Positions 8,816-17,771 of a stretch of DNA of 64,000 bases are shown here, in pieces (position 1 is the stretch's first letter; each line of letters opens with the position of its first letter). The stretch comes from Leptospira kanakyensis (GTDB lineage: Bacteria > Spirochaetota > Leptospiria > Leptospirales > Leptospiraceae). Under the pieces are notes generated by a model. The model ran no database searches. It was not told the DNA's origin and worked only from the letters and a program-made list of their open reading frames with translations. The translations under genes were made by a program, and so were the position numbers. The stretch lies in contig NZ_RQFG01000019.1 in assembly GCF_004769235.1 (NCBI RefSeq), positions 434,001 to 498,000 on the forward strand, in the 5' to 3' direction.

Positions 8816-9361
8816 TTATTCGCAGAGAAGTTTTCTTCCTGCAATTTTACAATTTCTTGCCTTTCCGTCATCGGTGAGAACACCAATTCCTTCTTGGCCA
8901 TCAGAGGTAAAATCACCGGAAACCGACTTACCGTCCTTAAAACTATAAGTTCCTTTTCCGTTGATTTGTCCGTTTTGGAATTCCCCTACATATTTATCTC
9001 CGTTTTTGAAATTATATTCACCGGGACCTTGTTTTTTATCTTCCGTATAAGTACCATTGAATTTTTCACCATCGGAATAGAGGAAATTTCCGGCACCTTC
9101 GCGGAGGTCGTTTTTAAAAGAGCCAGTATAAACATCGCCATTATCGTAAACATACTTACCGATTCCGTTGACACAATTCCCTTCAATACAACCAAACTTT
9201 TTTCCACCTTTTTCAGGATCTTCTAAGTTGGCATTTCGTGAATTCGATTTTGTATCTGCGTTTGTTTGGTCCGATCCATCTTTTGTGTCTTGTGAAGCAC
9301 AGGCCACAAGCATGGACAAAAGAAAAAGATTACAAACCAAAAGGCGAAAGGATAATTTCAT
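8816..9361 (-). CDS. MORN-repeat lipoprotein
   Basis: 181 residues. The signal peptide ends in lipobox LVAC at about residue 21, followed by a Ser/Asp/Asn-rich tether. From about residue 65 there are at least four MORN units of about 23 residues, for example GDVYTGSFKNDLREGAG and GDKYVGEFQNGQINGKG. MORN repeats form beta-hairpins and often bind lipids or partner proteins. The C-terminal Cys pair (NCKIAGRKLLCE) could form a disulphide. It is convergent with the M48 gene, with only 8 bp between stops. Confidence 0.88.
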   Translation of the reverse strand: MKLSFRLLVCNLFLLSMLVACASQDTKDGSDQTNADTKSNSRNANLEDPEKGGKKFGCIEGNCVNGIGKYVYDNGDVYTGSFKNDLREGAGNFLYSDGEKFNGTYTEDKKQGPGEYNFKNGDKYVGEFQNGQINGKGTYSFKDGKSVSGDFTSDGQEGIGVLTDDGKARNCKIAGRKLLCE

Positions 9362-9407
9362 ACGTCCTCCAAATTTGAATCTATGGTAGAGGATTGTTTT
9401 TAGGAAA

Positions 9408-11402
9408 TCAATTCAAAAAGTATCGTTGGATGTCTTGAAAGTTGTCATTTTCTGGTTTCGGATTTTCCTCTATAGAAGTTTCTTCTTTATTTTTAGGGGA
9501 ATCTTCTTCGACTAAATCGTTTAGATTTGGTAAATCAGCTAAAAATCGACTCACAGTTGTTAATCTATTTTTATCAGAAAATACAGGCGAAGTTAAAAAC
9601 AACCCTTGTTTGGCTCTTGTAATTGCTACGTAAAACAACCTTCTTTCTTCTTCCAAATCTTGGATGGTTTTTATACGAGAGCTGGGTAAACTACCTTCGA
9701 CAACTTGTATGGTAAATACATATTCCCATTCCAATCCTTTGGCAGAATGAATTGTAGAGAGTGTTAAAAACTCATTTTCTTCTTTTTCTGGGGCATTTGT
9801 ATCTAACTTTTCAGTTGGATCTAGGGTTAAGTTTGCTAAATAATCAGATAGAACTGGTGTGGATTTACTTAAGATTTTAAAAGACTCCAAATCATATTTT
9901 CTCTTATCAAAATCATCATATTCCTGTTCCAAAATAGGAAAATAATGTGAAAGGACAACTTCTACAATTGCCATACTATTTCCTAAATCTAAATTCGAAT
10001 TTAGAATTTTGATTAAGTTTTGAAATGATACTTTTGGAGCTTCAGGAATACCTAAAAAAAACGTGGGAGATGTTTCTAAAGTTTCATATTGAAAGTTGAT
10101 TGATTCAAGGTTTTTATAAAGAACTTGCGCATATTTTTTACCGATATTTTTTTCAAGGAGTAAAACTCGATTCCAAGAAAGTACATCTCTTGGATTTTCG
10201 ATGATACGAAGGTAAGCAAGCATATCTTTGACATGTGCCAAATCCAAAAAACGTTTTCCTCCAAATTTACGAAAGGGGATTTGTTTGGACTTAAGTTTGA
10301 CTTCTAAAAGATTCGATAAAAAACCTGCACGGAAAAGAACGGCGATTTTGGATAAAGAAATATCACTCTCATACAATTCCAAAATTTGATCTGTTATCCA
10401 TGTAGCTTCTTCTTCGGACGATTCAAATTTTATATGTTGAGGTTTTGGACTGACTGGTTTTGTTAAAGAAGAAACCAATTGTTTTTTATAGTTTTCTTTA
10501 CTTTTTTCCAAAACTGCATTTGCCAAATCCAAAATGGGTTGTGTACTGCGATAATTCTTTGTTAGATGGATCGTTTTTGTTTTTGGAAATATTTTTGGGA
10601 AATCCAACATATTGTTTACGTTGGCCCCACGAAAACCATAAATACACTGAGCATCATCGCCAACGACTAAGATGTTTTGGTGTTTGCTAGCAAGTAAACA
10701 TGCAATATGTGCTTGGATACGATTTGTATCCTGGTATTCATCTACTAAAATATATTGATACTGCAATCCAATCCGTTCGCGAATGGACTCTTCTTCCATC
10801 AAAATCTTTCTTGTGAAGTCCAACAAATCATCAAAATCTAATGAATTATGTTTTAGTTTAAGTTCTGCAAATTTGGTTTTGATTTCTTGGATTTCTCTTG
10901 TGAGACCAAGAAACATTGGATAGTCTTTTTGAAGTACTTTTTCCAAGGAAATTTGTAAATTAAAACAGGCAGAAAAAATCTCTGCCAATGTTTCTTTTTT
11001 GGGAAACCTAACTTTTGAATCCTTAGAGACAATTTGGTCTCTTGCCATTCCAACAAAACTTACGGCATCATCCTCGTCCAAAATTGTAAAATTGGAATTA
11101 AGGGAAACAGCTAAGGAATACTTCCTAAGGAATTTGTGGCAAAAGGAATGAAAGGTACCACCTTGTACGGAAAACATTCTTGAATCAAGAAGGCTACTTG
11201 CACGATTGATCATTTCTTTTGCAGCCCTTCTTGTAAAGGTAAGGAGTAGGAGGGAACTAGGATCGATCCCCGCCTGAACGAGAGAGGCCAATTTATGAAC
11301 AATTGTGTTTGTTTTTCCAGTCCCAGCTCCAGCGACCACTAAGATAGCGCCTGGAGGAGACAGAATGACTGCCTTTTGGGCCTCGTTTAATTCCTCATTC
11401 AC
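9408..11402 (-). CDS. UvrD/PcrA/Rep-family DNA helicase (SF1A)
   Basis: 664 residues, an ATP-dependent 3'-5' helicase used in repair and replication restart. The motifs appear in order: Q-motif region LNEAQKAVI, Walker A GAGTGKT (about residues 25-31), motif Ia TFTRRAAKEM, motif II DEYQDTN, motif III GDDAQCIYGFRGA, motif IV NYRST, motif V STIHSAKGLEWEYVF and motif VI EERRLFYVAITRAK. The C-terminal tail is acidic and shorter than the Tudor-like tail of PcrA, so the exact orthologue (UvrD, Rep or PcrA) is not settled. It is divergent from the kinase at 11482. Confidence 0.95.
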   Translation of the reverse strand: MNEELNEAQKAVILSPPGAILVVAGAGTGKTNTIVHKLASLVQAGIDPSSLLLLTFTRRAAKEMINRASSLLDSRMFSVQGGTFHSFCHKFLRKYSLAVSLNSNFTILDEDDAVSFVGMARDQIVSKDSKVRFPKKETLAEIFSACFNLQISLEKVLQKDYPMFLGLTREIQEIKTKFAELKLKHNSLDFDDLLDFTRKILMEEESIRERIGLQYQYILVDEYQDTNRIQAHIACLLASKHQNILVVGDDAQCIYGFRGANVNNMLDFPKIFPKTKTIHLTKNYRSTQPILDLANAVLEKSKENYKKQLVSSLTKPVSPKPQHIKFESSEEEATWITDQILELYESDISLSKIAVLFRAGFLSNLLEVKLKSKQIPFRKFGGKRFLDLAHVKDMLAYLRIIENPRDVLSWNRVLLLEKNIGKKYAQVLYKNLESINFQYETLETSPTFFLGIPEAPKVSFQNLIKILNSNLDLGNSMAIVEVVLSHYFPILEQEYDDFDKRKYDLESFKILSKSTPVLSDYLANLTLDPTEKLDTNAPEKEENEFLTLSTIHSAKGLEWEYVFTIQVVEGSLPSSRIKTIQDLEEERRLFYVAITRAKQGLFLTSPVFSDKNRLTTVSRFLADLPNLNDLVEEDSPKNKEETSIEENPKPENDNFQDIQRYFLN

Positions 11403-11430
11403 AATACAGAGATTTGTTGTATGGATTCTG

Positions 11431-11458
11431 TTGACAAACTCTAATTATTCTATTTGAT
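11431..11458 (+). promoter_or_regulatory. Candidate sigma-70 promoter for the REC-kinase gene
   Basis: A consensus -35 TTGACA at 11431-11436 is followed after 16 bp by TTTGAT at 11453-11458, a 4-of-6 match to the -10 box. It lies 23 bp before the ATG at 11482, in an 80-bp divergent gap. The spacing is slightly short, so this is a modest call. Confidence 0.35.
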
Positions 11459-11481
11459 AGAGGAATCCGGTTTTAGAAAAT

Positions 11482-12573
11482 ATGACAGCAGTTGTGGGAT
11501 CAGATAAAGAAACAGACGTTAAAAGAATCCTTGTCGTTGAGGATGAGCGGATCATTGCCATCAATATTTGTTCCACTCTGAAACAATATGGATACAACGC
11601 CACTTATGTTTCTGACGCAAATGATGCCATCGAACATATTGAAAATGAACATTTTGATTTAGTCCTAATGGATATTATGTTAAACGGTCCGATGGACGGA
11701 ATCGAAATTGCAACCATTATTAAAAAAACAAAAGAAATACCTGTTATCTACTTAACTGCTTATTCGGATGAAGCAACAATCAATAGAGCCAAAGCCACAG
11801 AACCTTTTGGATATCTAATCAAACCTTTTAACAGTCGTGATTTGTACATCTCTGTCGAGATGGCAATTTATAAATCACAAGTCCAAAAACACATCCGGAA
11901 TGTGGAGAGTCGGCTTGCAGAAAATCAAAAATGGGAAACCATTGCTCTTGTGGCTTCAGGAATTTCTCATGAAGTGAATAACCCTCTCACATCCATTTTG
12001 AATTTAGCAGAATTAATTGCACTGGAAGCGAAAAAATTAGGAAGTAATTCCTTACAAGAAAAGGCTTCAAAAATTGCCGAAGAATCGGATCGAATTGCTA
12101 AAATCATAAAAAACCTAGTTTCCTATTCTCAGTCCACTTCCTCACAATGGAACTATTCCAACTTGGGAAGTATCGCTAACGACACTCGTTCCTTCCTTCA
12201 CCAATACTTCTTAAAAGAAGGAATCCAATGTGAAATTGAACTTGGGGATGTTCCTCTGGCATATTGCCAACCTCAAAAAATCAAACAGGTTCTTCTCAAT
12301 CTGATCCAAGATGCTCGGGTCCGAGTCAATACTAGAGAAGATACAATTGGTAGAAAAATAAACGTCATTTTAAAACAAGCAGAAGAAGAGGGAACAAGCC
12401 ACATTCTGATTCAAATCAAAGACAATGGATCCGAGGATTTGATGAAAGGAATTTCACAAATGAACTCTCTCGAAGTCACAAAAAGTATCATCTCCGAACA
12501 TAAGGGGAAAATGTACCGAGACGATGCTGTATCTTCTTGGTTTTTTACCTTACCCATCATCAAACCACTATAA
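11482..12573 (+). CDS. Receiver-histidine kinase hybrid with degenerate ATP-binding domain
   Basis: 363 residues. An N-terminal receiver (about 12-130) has the expected DE pair, phospho-Asp in LVLMDIML, the Thr in YLTAYSD and the Lys in LIKPF. A HisKA dimerisation helix follows with phospho-His in SGISHEVNNPLTS (about residue 165). The ATPase region (about 240-363) is degraded: the N-box reads NLIQDA instead of NLxxNA, the G1 box reads DNGSED instead of DxGxG, and the GTGLGL segment is replaced by MNSLEV. It may be unable to phosphorylate itself and instead act as a phosphotransfer or scaffold protein, or bind ATP unusually. No partner regulator is adjacent. Confidence 0.85.
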   Translation: MTAVVGSDKETDVKRILVVEDERIIAINICSTLKQYGYNATYVSDANDAIEHIENEHFDLVLMDIMLNGPMDGIEIATIIKKTKEIPVIYLTAYSDEATINRAKATEPFGYLIKPFNSRDLYISVEMAIYKSQVQKHIRNVESRLAENQKWETIALVASGISHEVNNPLTSILNLAELIALEAKKLGSNSLQEKASKIAEESDRIAKIIKNLVSYSQSTSSQWNYSNLGSIANDTRSFLHQYFLKEGIQCEIELGDVPLAYCQPQKIKQVLLNLIQDARVRVNTREDTIGRKINVILKQAEEEGTSHILIQIKDNGSEDLMKGISQMNSLEVTKSIISEHKGKMYRDDAVSSWFFTLPIIKPL

Positions 12574-12580
12574 CAGTGGT

Positions 12581-12931
12581 TTAACGTTTTCCCAAAACAA
12601 GTGGTTTGGAAAAACGGGGAGTCTCTTCTAATAATTTAAAAAATAGTTCGATCCGACTCGAGTGCAACATCCAGTTGTCTTCCAAAAATAGACCAGCGAG
12701 AAAAAAATTAAAATCTTTATAATACGAAAAGGATGTTTGTGGATTTTTTGTGAAGTCAAGAAGGATGGCTAAGGCCAATCGGTTGGCACTTTCGTCAGGA
12801 CCAAACCCTTCCGTAGGAATTTGGATGGAAGGTTCAGGAACCAGGAAATTAAGTTCGGTGTTTCCCTCTTTGACTTTGAGATTGTAACGCAAAGTGCCTG
12901 GAACACGTTCCCCAGAGTAGGTTTTTGCCAT
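12581..12931 (-). CDS. DUF6166-like protein
   Basis: 116 residues. The N-terminal YSGERVPGTLRYNLKV and central GFGPDESANRLALAILLDF match the pattern I associate with DUF6166 (YxGxR near the start, then a GxGPxxLALAxL segment). The function of that family is not established. The start at 12931 has GGGAG close upstream. It is convergent with the kinase gene, with 7 bp between stops. No membrane segment or catalytic motif is seen. Confidence 0.6.
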   Translation of the reverse strand: MAKTYSGERVPGTLRYNLKVKEGNTELNFLVPEPSIQIPTEGFGPDESANRLALAILLDFTKNPQTSFSYYKDFNFFLAGLFLEDNWMLHSSRIELFFKLLEETPRFSKPLVLGKR

Positions 12932-13104
12932 TCAAAACTCCCGGATGCCCAAAGATTGAGCCATTTGATTATGTCCATTACAGGAATAGTTAAGCAACCT
13001 CTTTTTCCGGTAAAATACAAGATTCTGGATCGAAATTCAGGCTGGTTTTCCATTGATTTTTTCGACCGGTGTAAAACTCTCGTTCTATACTTTCAAAGCC
13101 CGCT

Positions 13105-16062
13105 GTGCAAAAATCCATTCGTTTCCTTATATTATTTTATGGTTTTCTCTTCGGAATGGAAATTCTGGCGCAGGATATCAATGGGATCAAACTCCTATTT
13201 CCCGAGGCCCAAGGACCTGGGAAAAATTCACAAGACGAAGAAAAAAAACAAACAACAGCCCAAGTCCAAAGAGGACTGGTTCGCAAATCAGTGGATGCCA
13301 TGTCCGACCGGGAGGTGGAAGACAACCTTCGTAATTTAGGACTAAGTCCTTCCGGAACTATTTATACCAAAAGAGAAAGGCTTAGGGAAGCTCTTGTTCC
13401 CGAAGAAGAACAGGCGTTAACTCCTGAATCATTACTCAGTTCACAACCCAAAAAAGGTCCTCCCATCCAAATTCAAAATGCAGCAGAAGGCCAATTATTA
13501 AATATCGATAAAACCAAAGGTGGAGTTCTTGTCCTTCGGGGAAAAGTACGTTTAAAAATCAAATCGGGTGAACTGGTTGCAGACTCTGTTTCCATTGATG
13601 CGACTAGACAAGAAATTTATGCAGAGGGTGGAGTAGAATACAAAGACGGTAATGCCAAAGTCAATGGCGACCGAATGATTTATGATTTAAAAATCAATCA
13701 AGGTGTAGTTTATAATTCCAAACTCAGTATGTTCCCATCTCACTTTATTGGGCAAAAATTAAAACGTTTGGATGAAAAAAGATACCTTTTAGAAATGGGA
13801 TACTTTACCGCTTGTAATGCGGAACTTCCTCATGAATCCTTTCAAGCCTCGAAAATATTTATTCATGATGATAAGTCAGTCGTAGCATACAGTGTTTCCT
13901 ACAAAGTAGGTGGAACTTACATGGCTTGGCTTCCATTTTTATACAATTCAGAATCAGGAAATGGAGTCACAACACAAATAGGTAAAAACAATACCCAAGG
14001 TTGGTTTTGGCAAAACTCATACCAATGGTCTGATTCTTATCCCAATAGTATCTTTCTTGCAAACGGTTATAAATTTAGATTTGATATGTATGAAAAAACG
14101 GGCCAAGCCGCTCAGTTAGAAATGTGGAAATTATCCCCATTTCTAAATTACAATATCAATCTTGGTTATGCAAATTATAAAAATAACGCGATCACTCCTG
14201 TTTACGAAGATCGTTTTAAAGATTATGGAATTGGAACCGTGGCAACCACAAACAATGTCGATCGTGGAGAAATGTTTCCAAATAGCGGATTGCCGTATCG
14301 TAATACGGGCGTTAACTATGACCCATGGTGGAAAACAGACATTCGTTTGAATGCTAAATTCAACGACTTTGCAAAGGATTATACAAGAAACGTTCAGTTA
14401 CAATACGAAAACTATAGTAATCGAAATTTTGATTATGAATTTGGAAACAGATACCAACCATCCAATTCCCTGCAGTCACTTTACACATACCGAGATGTAA
14501 GGTTTGGACTCATTCGTAACTTACTGAACTGGAACTTAAGTTATACTGAAAACCGAGGAGATTTGAGTGTTGGATTTGCAATGAGCCGAACTTTGGTTTA
14601 CCAAATCCAAGCTAACCAGTATTTTGCGGCTCAAGATACTTTACCTGCAGTAACGATTAGAAACTCAAGTAATATTGGACTTGTTCCTGGAACCAGTAGT
14701 CCAATCTATTGGGACTTATTTTTCCAAACCAATATCAATCGTATCTACGGTGTTCCCCAACAAAAAACCAATCCAACAACAGGGGTGGTGGATCCAAGAA
14801 GCCAATACCAAGATTTTGTTTTACGTTCACAAACCAACGTAATTGGTGAAACGGGATTTCGTTCTCCCATTGCTATGGGTGCTTATATGTCTTTTACACC
14901 TTCGGTTTATGTAGGTGCCACCAAACAAACAGTGGAATATCCAGGATCTGGAAATGAATTGAATAGTCCAGATCGCGACATTAACAAAGCTTATGCAACC
15001 ATGTTAAAACAACAATCCTACCAGTATGTCCGTCAGGCACACACTGTAAGAATGGGGATTCCGGAAATATTTTTGTCCACAACATACCGTCGTTTAGATG
15101 CCGATAAAGCAGAGGCAAAAGATCCAATCCTTGGGAATTTACGTCAACATGAAGCTGAATTTGCCTTAGAAAGTTATGCTCTGAATGATTGGGATGTTTC
15201 TGTAAGAACCATTCGTGACTTACGACAATTTTCTTCTACTTACAATCCTGGACTTACCAATATGCAAAGATGGTATTATACCGTTGTTAGAATTGGTGGA
15301 TTTTTTGATTTTGTAGATGGATTTACAACTCGCAGACCAAGTCTTTTAGAAAGAAAACGAAACTTTTATTCTGGTGTATTCATAAACAATGATTACGTCC
15401 ACCACACTCCGCAAAATCGCTCACTTTCGAATAACTTAACAGTTTCTTATAAAATGGGTGGTTTTTCTTGGCCTATCATTCGAGCCTTTCGTAGTTTAGA
15501 AATTGGATCTACTTGGTATCATGTTTACAAAGATACGTATTTAGACAGTTATCGATTTTTCTTTAAAACAGATGTAAAAGTCACAAGATATTCGGGATTG
15601 GAATTGGAACTCGATTCCCGAGTCACAGAACCTTGGCGTTTGACTGCCCTGGCACAAGGCCAATTTTATGCAATGAATACAAGTCCTGAATTGTATACCT
15701 CACAAACAGGAACTAACTATGACCAAACGACTATTTGGGAAGATTTAGCAGCGGGAACAGGCGCCCAAGGCCAAACCCAAAGACAAAAAACTGTTTTTAA
15801 CATCAACCGCTTTATGATGACTTTAAAATTAGATCTCCATAACTGGGAATATCGTTTAGGTTACAGTATGAACTTACGAGCTCTACCAGGGGGTCTTACA
15901 ATGAACAACCAATTGACTTTTTATGACCAATCAGTATACTTTTCAGTAAACTTAACCAATTTCAGTTTTGGAGATTCTGCTTCTGCACAGGCGACACGTG
16001 TTCGATTGTATAGATTCCGAAAACGTCCCCTTGATGGAACGTCCACTGATTTAACGGAATAA
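13105..16062 (+). CDS. lptD: LPS-assembly outer membrane protein LptD (OstA/Imp)
   Basis: 985 residues. A GTG start at 13105 gives a good signal peptide (MQKSIRFLILFYGFLFGMEI). An OstA-like beta-jellyroll follows (about 135-235: GGVLVLRGKVRLKIKSGELV, then GGVEYKDGNAKVNGDRM), then a very long beta-barrel rich in Tyr/Asn/Arg strands. LptD inserts lipopolysaccharide into the outer leaflet. Between signal and jellyroll (about residues 66-100) is a short SAP-like helix-turn-helix pattern, DNLRNLGLSPSGTIYTKRER, which is unusual for this family. No clear RBS precedes the GTG. It opens a plus-strand operon with the sugar transferase 14 bp downstream, which fits a shared envelope function. Confidence 0.9.
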   Translation: MQKSIRFLILFYGFLFGMEILAQDINGIKLLFPEAQGPGKNSQDEEKKQTTAQVQRGLVRKSVDAMSDREVEDNLRNLGLSPSGTIYTKRERLREALVPEEEQALTPESLLSSQPKKGPPIQIQNAAEGQLLNIDKTKGGVLVLRGKVRLKIKSGELVADSVSIDATRQEIYAEGGVEYKDGNAKVNGDRMIYDLKINQGVVYNSKLSMFPSHFIGQKLKRLDEKRYLLEMGYFTACNAELPHESFQASKIFIHDDKSVVAYSVSYKVGGTYMAWLPFLYNSESGNGVTTQIGKNNTQGWFWQNSYQWSDSYPNSIFLANGYKFRFDMYEKTGQAAQLEMWKLSPFLNYNINLGYANYKNNAITPVYEDRFKDYGIGTVATTNNVDRGEMFPNSGLPYRNTGVNYDPWWKTDIRLNAKFNDFAKDYTRNVQLQYENYSNRNFDYEFGNRYQPSNSLQSLYTYRDVRFGLIRNLLNWNLSYTENRGDLSVGFAMSRTLVYQIQANQYFAAQDTLPAVTIRNSSNIGLVPGTSSPIYWDLFFQTNINRIYGVPQQKTNPTTGVVDPRSQYQDFVLRSQTNVIGETGFRSPIAMGAYMSFTPSVYVGATKQTVEYPGSGNELNSPDRDINKAYATMLKQQSYQYVRQAHTVRMGIPEIFLSTTYRRLDADKAEAKDPILGNLRQHEAEFALESYALNDWDVSVRTIRDLRQFSSTYNPGLTNMQRWYYTVVRIGGFFDFVDGFTTRRPSLLERKRNFYSGVFINNDYVHHTPQNRSLSNNLTVSYKMGGFSWPIIRAFRSLEIGSTWYHVYKDTYLDSYRFFFKTDVKVTRYSGLELELDSRVTEPWRLTALAQGQFYAMNTSPELYTSQTGTNYDQTTIWEDLAAGTGAQGQTQRQKTVFNINRFMMTLKLDLHNWEYRLGYSMNLRALPGGLTMNNQLTFYDQSVYFSVNLTNFSFGDSASAQATRVRLYRFRKRPLDGTSTDLTE

Positions 16063-16076
16063 CATATGAGTTTAAA

Positions 16077-17477
16077 ATGTTAAAAGAAAGAAGCCAATCC
16101 TTCAAACTACTTTTCCTAGTGACAGACTTTTTCATTGCTCTTACAAGTTTTGTCTTTGCTTATGTCATTCGTTACTATCTATCTCCTGATTCTTCATTTC
16201 AAATCCAAACAATCGAACCTATTAATTATTTGATTTTAGGGATTGTGCTTGGTTTTTCACAAGTTTTGGCATTTCTATCGATTGATTTATACCATCCAAG
16301 AAGAGGTTTATCATTTTCCGATGAACTCTTTGCGATCATCACGGGAGTCATCTTAAATTTACTTGTAGTGTTATCGTTATTATTTTTCTTTCGTGGAGAA
16401 AGTTTTTCAAGGCTTGTGATTGGTTACTTTGCAGTTTGTACAGTAATCCTAACTTCCTTTTCTCATTTTGTTTTACGTTCGCTAATGCAGTATTTACGCA
16501 GCAAAGGATTCAATCTAAAATCTGTCCTCATCATTGGAACAGGTAAATCTGCGAGTAACTTCTCAGAAACTCTTAGGAAACATTCGATTTACGGTTATAC
16601 GGTCAAAGGATTTGTTGCAGGGAAAAAGAATTTATCTTCTAAAAAACTTCATACAGTCACAACCACTGGGAAATTGGAATCTTATGTAGAAGAAAACAAT
16701 ATTGATCTAATTGTTTATGCACTTTCCCACGAAGAAGGAGATTCCTTAAAAGAAGTCATAGACATTGCTGACTTCCATGGGATCGATTTAAAAGTAATTC
16801 CTAGTTACGAAGAAATCGTCACAGCCAAAGGACGAGTGGAAGTATTAGATGGAATTCCAATCATTTCTATTCGCAATATCCCGCTGCGATTAGGATATAA
16901 TTTAGTCCTTAAAAGAAGTTTTGATATATTGTTTTCTTTATTTTTCATTCTTCTTTTTAGTCCTTTTTATCTTCTGATAGCCTTACTTGTAAAATTAACA
17001 AGTAAGGGCCCCGTTTTTTACAAACAGGAACGAGTAGGGCTTGATAACAAAGTATTCGGAATGATAAAATTCCGATCCATGGTTGTGCAAACAAAAGAAA
17101 AATCGGATACACTTTGGACAGTCAAAGATGACCCACGTGTCACTGCCGTTGGTGCCGTATTACGAAAGTTATCTCTAGATGAAACACCACAGTTTTTTAA
17201 CGTATTACTCGGGGACATGTCTGTTGTGGGGCCAAGACCAGAACGTCCTTTTTATGTAGAAAAATTTCGAAATGAACACCAACAATACATGAGACGCCAT
17301 GCAGCAAAAGCGGGAATTACAGGTTGGGCACAAGTGCAAGGTTTTCGGGGAGACACCTCCATCGAAAAACGAATCGAAGCAGATATTTTTTATATAGAAA
17401 ACTGGTCACTCCTTCTCGATATCAAAATCATTTTACTCACACCTCTAAAAACAATTATAGATAGGAATGCATACTGA
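16077..17477 (+). CDS. Polyprenyl-phosphate sugar-1-phosphate transferase (WcaJ/WbaP type)
   Basis: 466 residues, the initiating enzyme that moves a hexose-1-phosphate from a nucleotide sugar to undecaprenyl phosphate for O-antigen or exopolysaccharide. Four or five N-terminal helices (about 12-135) are followed by a Rossmann-like CoA-binding domain (about 145-265, SVLIIGTGKSASNF) and the C-terminal bacterial sugar-transferase domain (about 275-466), with KRSFDILFS, PVFYKQERVG, KFRSM and VGPRPERP. The sugar (glucose or galactose) cannot be told from sequence by eye. It is placed between lptD and gatC with short gaps. Confidence 0.93.
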   Translation: MLKERSQSFKLLFLVTDFFIALTSFVFAYVIRYYLSPDSSFQIQTIEPINYLILGIVLGFSQVLAFLSIDLYHPRRGLSFSDELFAIITGVILNLLVVLSLLFFFRGESFSRLVIGYFAVCTVILTSFSHFVLRSLMQYLRSKGFNLKSVLIIGTGKSASNFSETLRKHSIYGYTVKGFVAGKKNLSSKKLHTVTTTGKLESYVEENNIDLIVYALSHEEGDSLKEVIDIADFHGIDLKVIPSYEEIVTAKGRVEVLDGIPIISIRNIPLRLGYNLVLKRSFDILFSLFFILLFSPFYLLIALLVKLTSKGPVFYKQERVGLDNKVFGMIKFRSMVVQTKEKSDTLWTVKDDPRVTAVGAVLRKLSLDETPQFFNVLLGDMSVVGPRPERPFYVEKFRNEHQQYMRRHAAKAGITGWAQVQGFRGDTSIEKRIEADIFYIENWSLLLDIKIILLTPLKTIIDRNAY

Positions 17478-17486
17478 GGAAAACTT

Positions 17487-17771
17487 ATGGATGAAAAAGA
17501 ATTAAAAAACATTGCCAACTTGGCAAAACTTAACATTGAAGAAAAGGAAGTATCATCAATGTTAAGTGATTTTTCTCGGATTGTACAATACGTGGATGAA
17601 ATCAAAAACCTTGATACCTCCAGCGTAGGTGATGATGAAATATATGAACAAATCTTTTATGAACTAAGAAAAGACTTAGCTGAAAATGGTTTAAAAAGAG
17701 ATGATTTAGCTAAAATTGCTCCTTCCTATGAAAATGGTTATGTTGTGGTTCCCAAGGTAATTGAAACATGA
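17487..17771 (+). CDS. gatC: Asp/Glu-tRNA amidotransferase subunit C
   Basis: 94 residues, the usual GatC size. Family features are visible: [18 protein letters not shown] near the N-terminus and [17 protein letters not shown]. GatC stabilises the GatA-GatB complex that converts misacylated Glu-tRNA(Gln) or Asp-tRNA(Asn). It overlaps gatA by 4 nt. GatB is not in the window. Because asnS is present nearby, Glu-tRNA(Gln) is the more likely substrate. Confidence 0.93.
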   Translation: MDEKELKNIANLAKLNIEEKEVSSMLSDFSRIVQYVDEIKNLDTSSVGDDEIYEQIFYELRKDLAENGLKRDDLAKIAPSYENGYVVVPKVIET

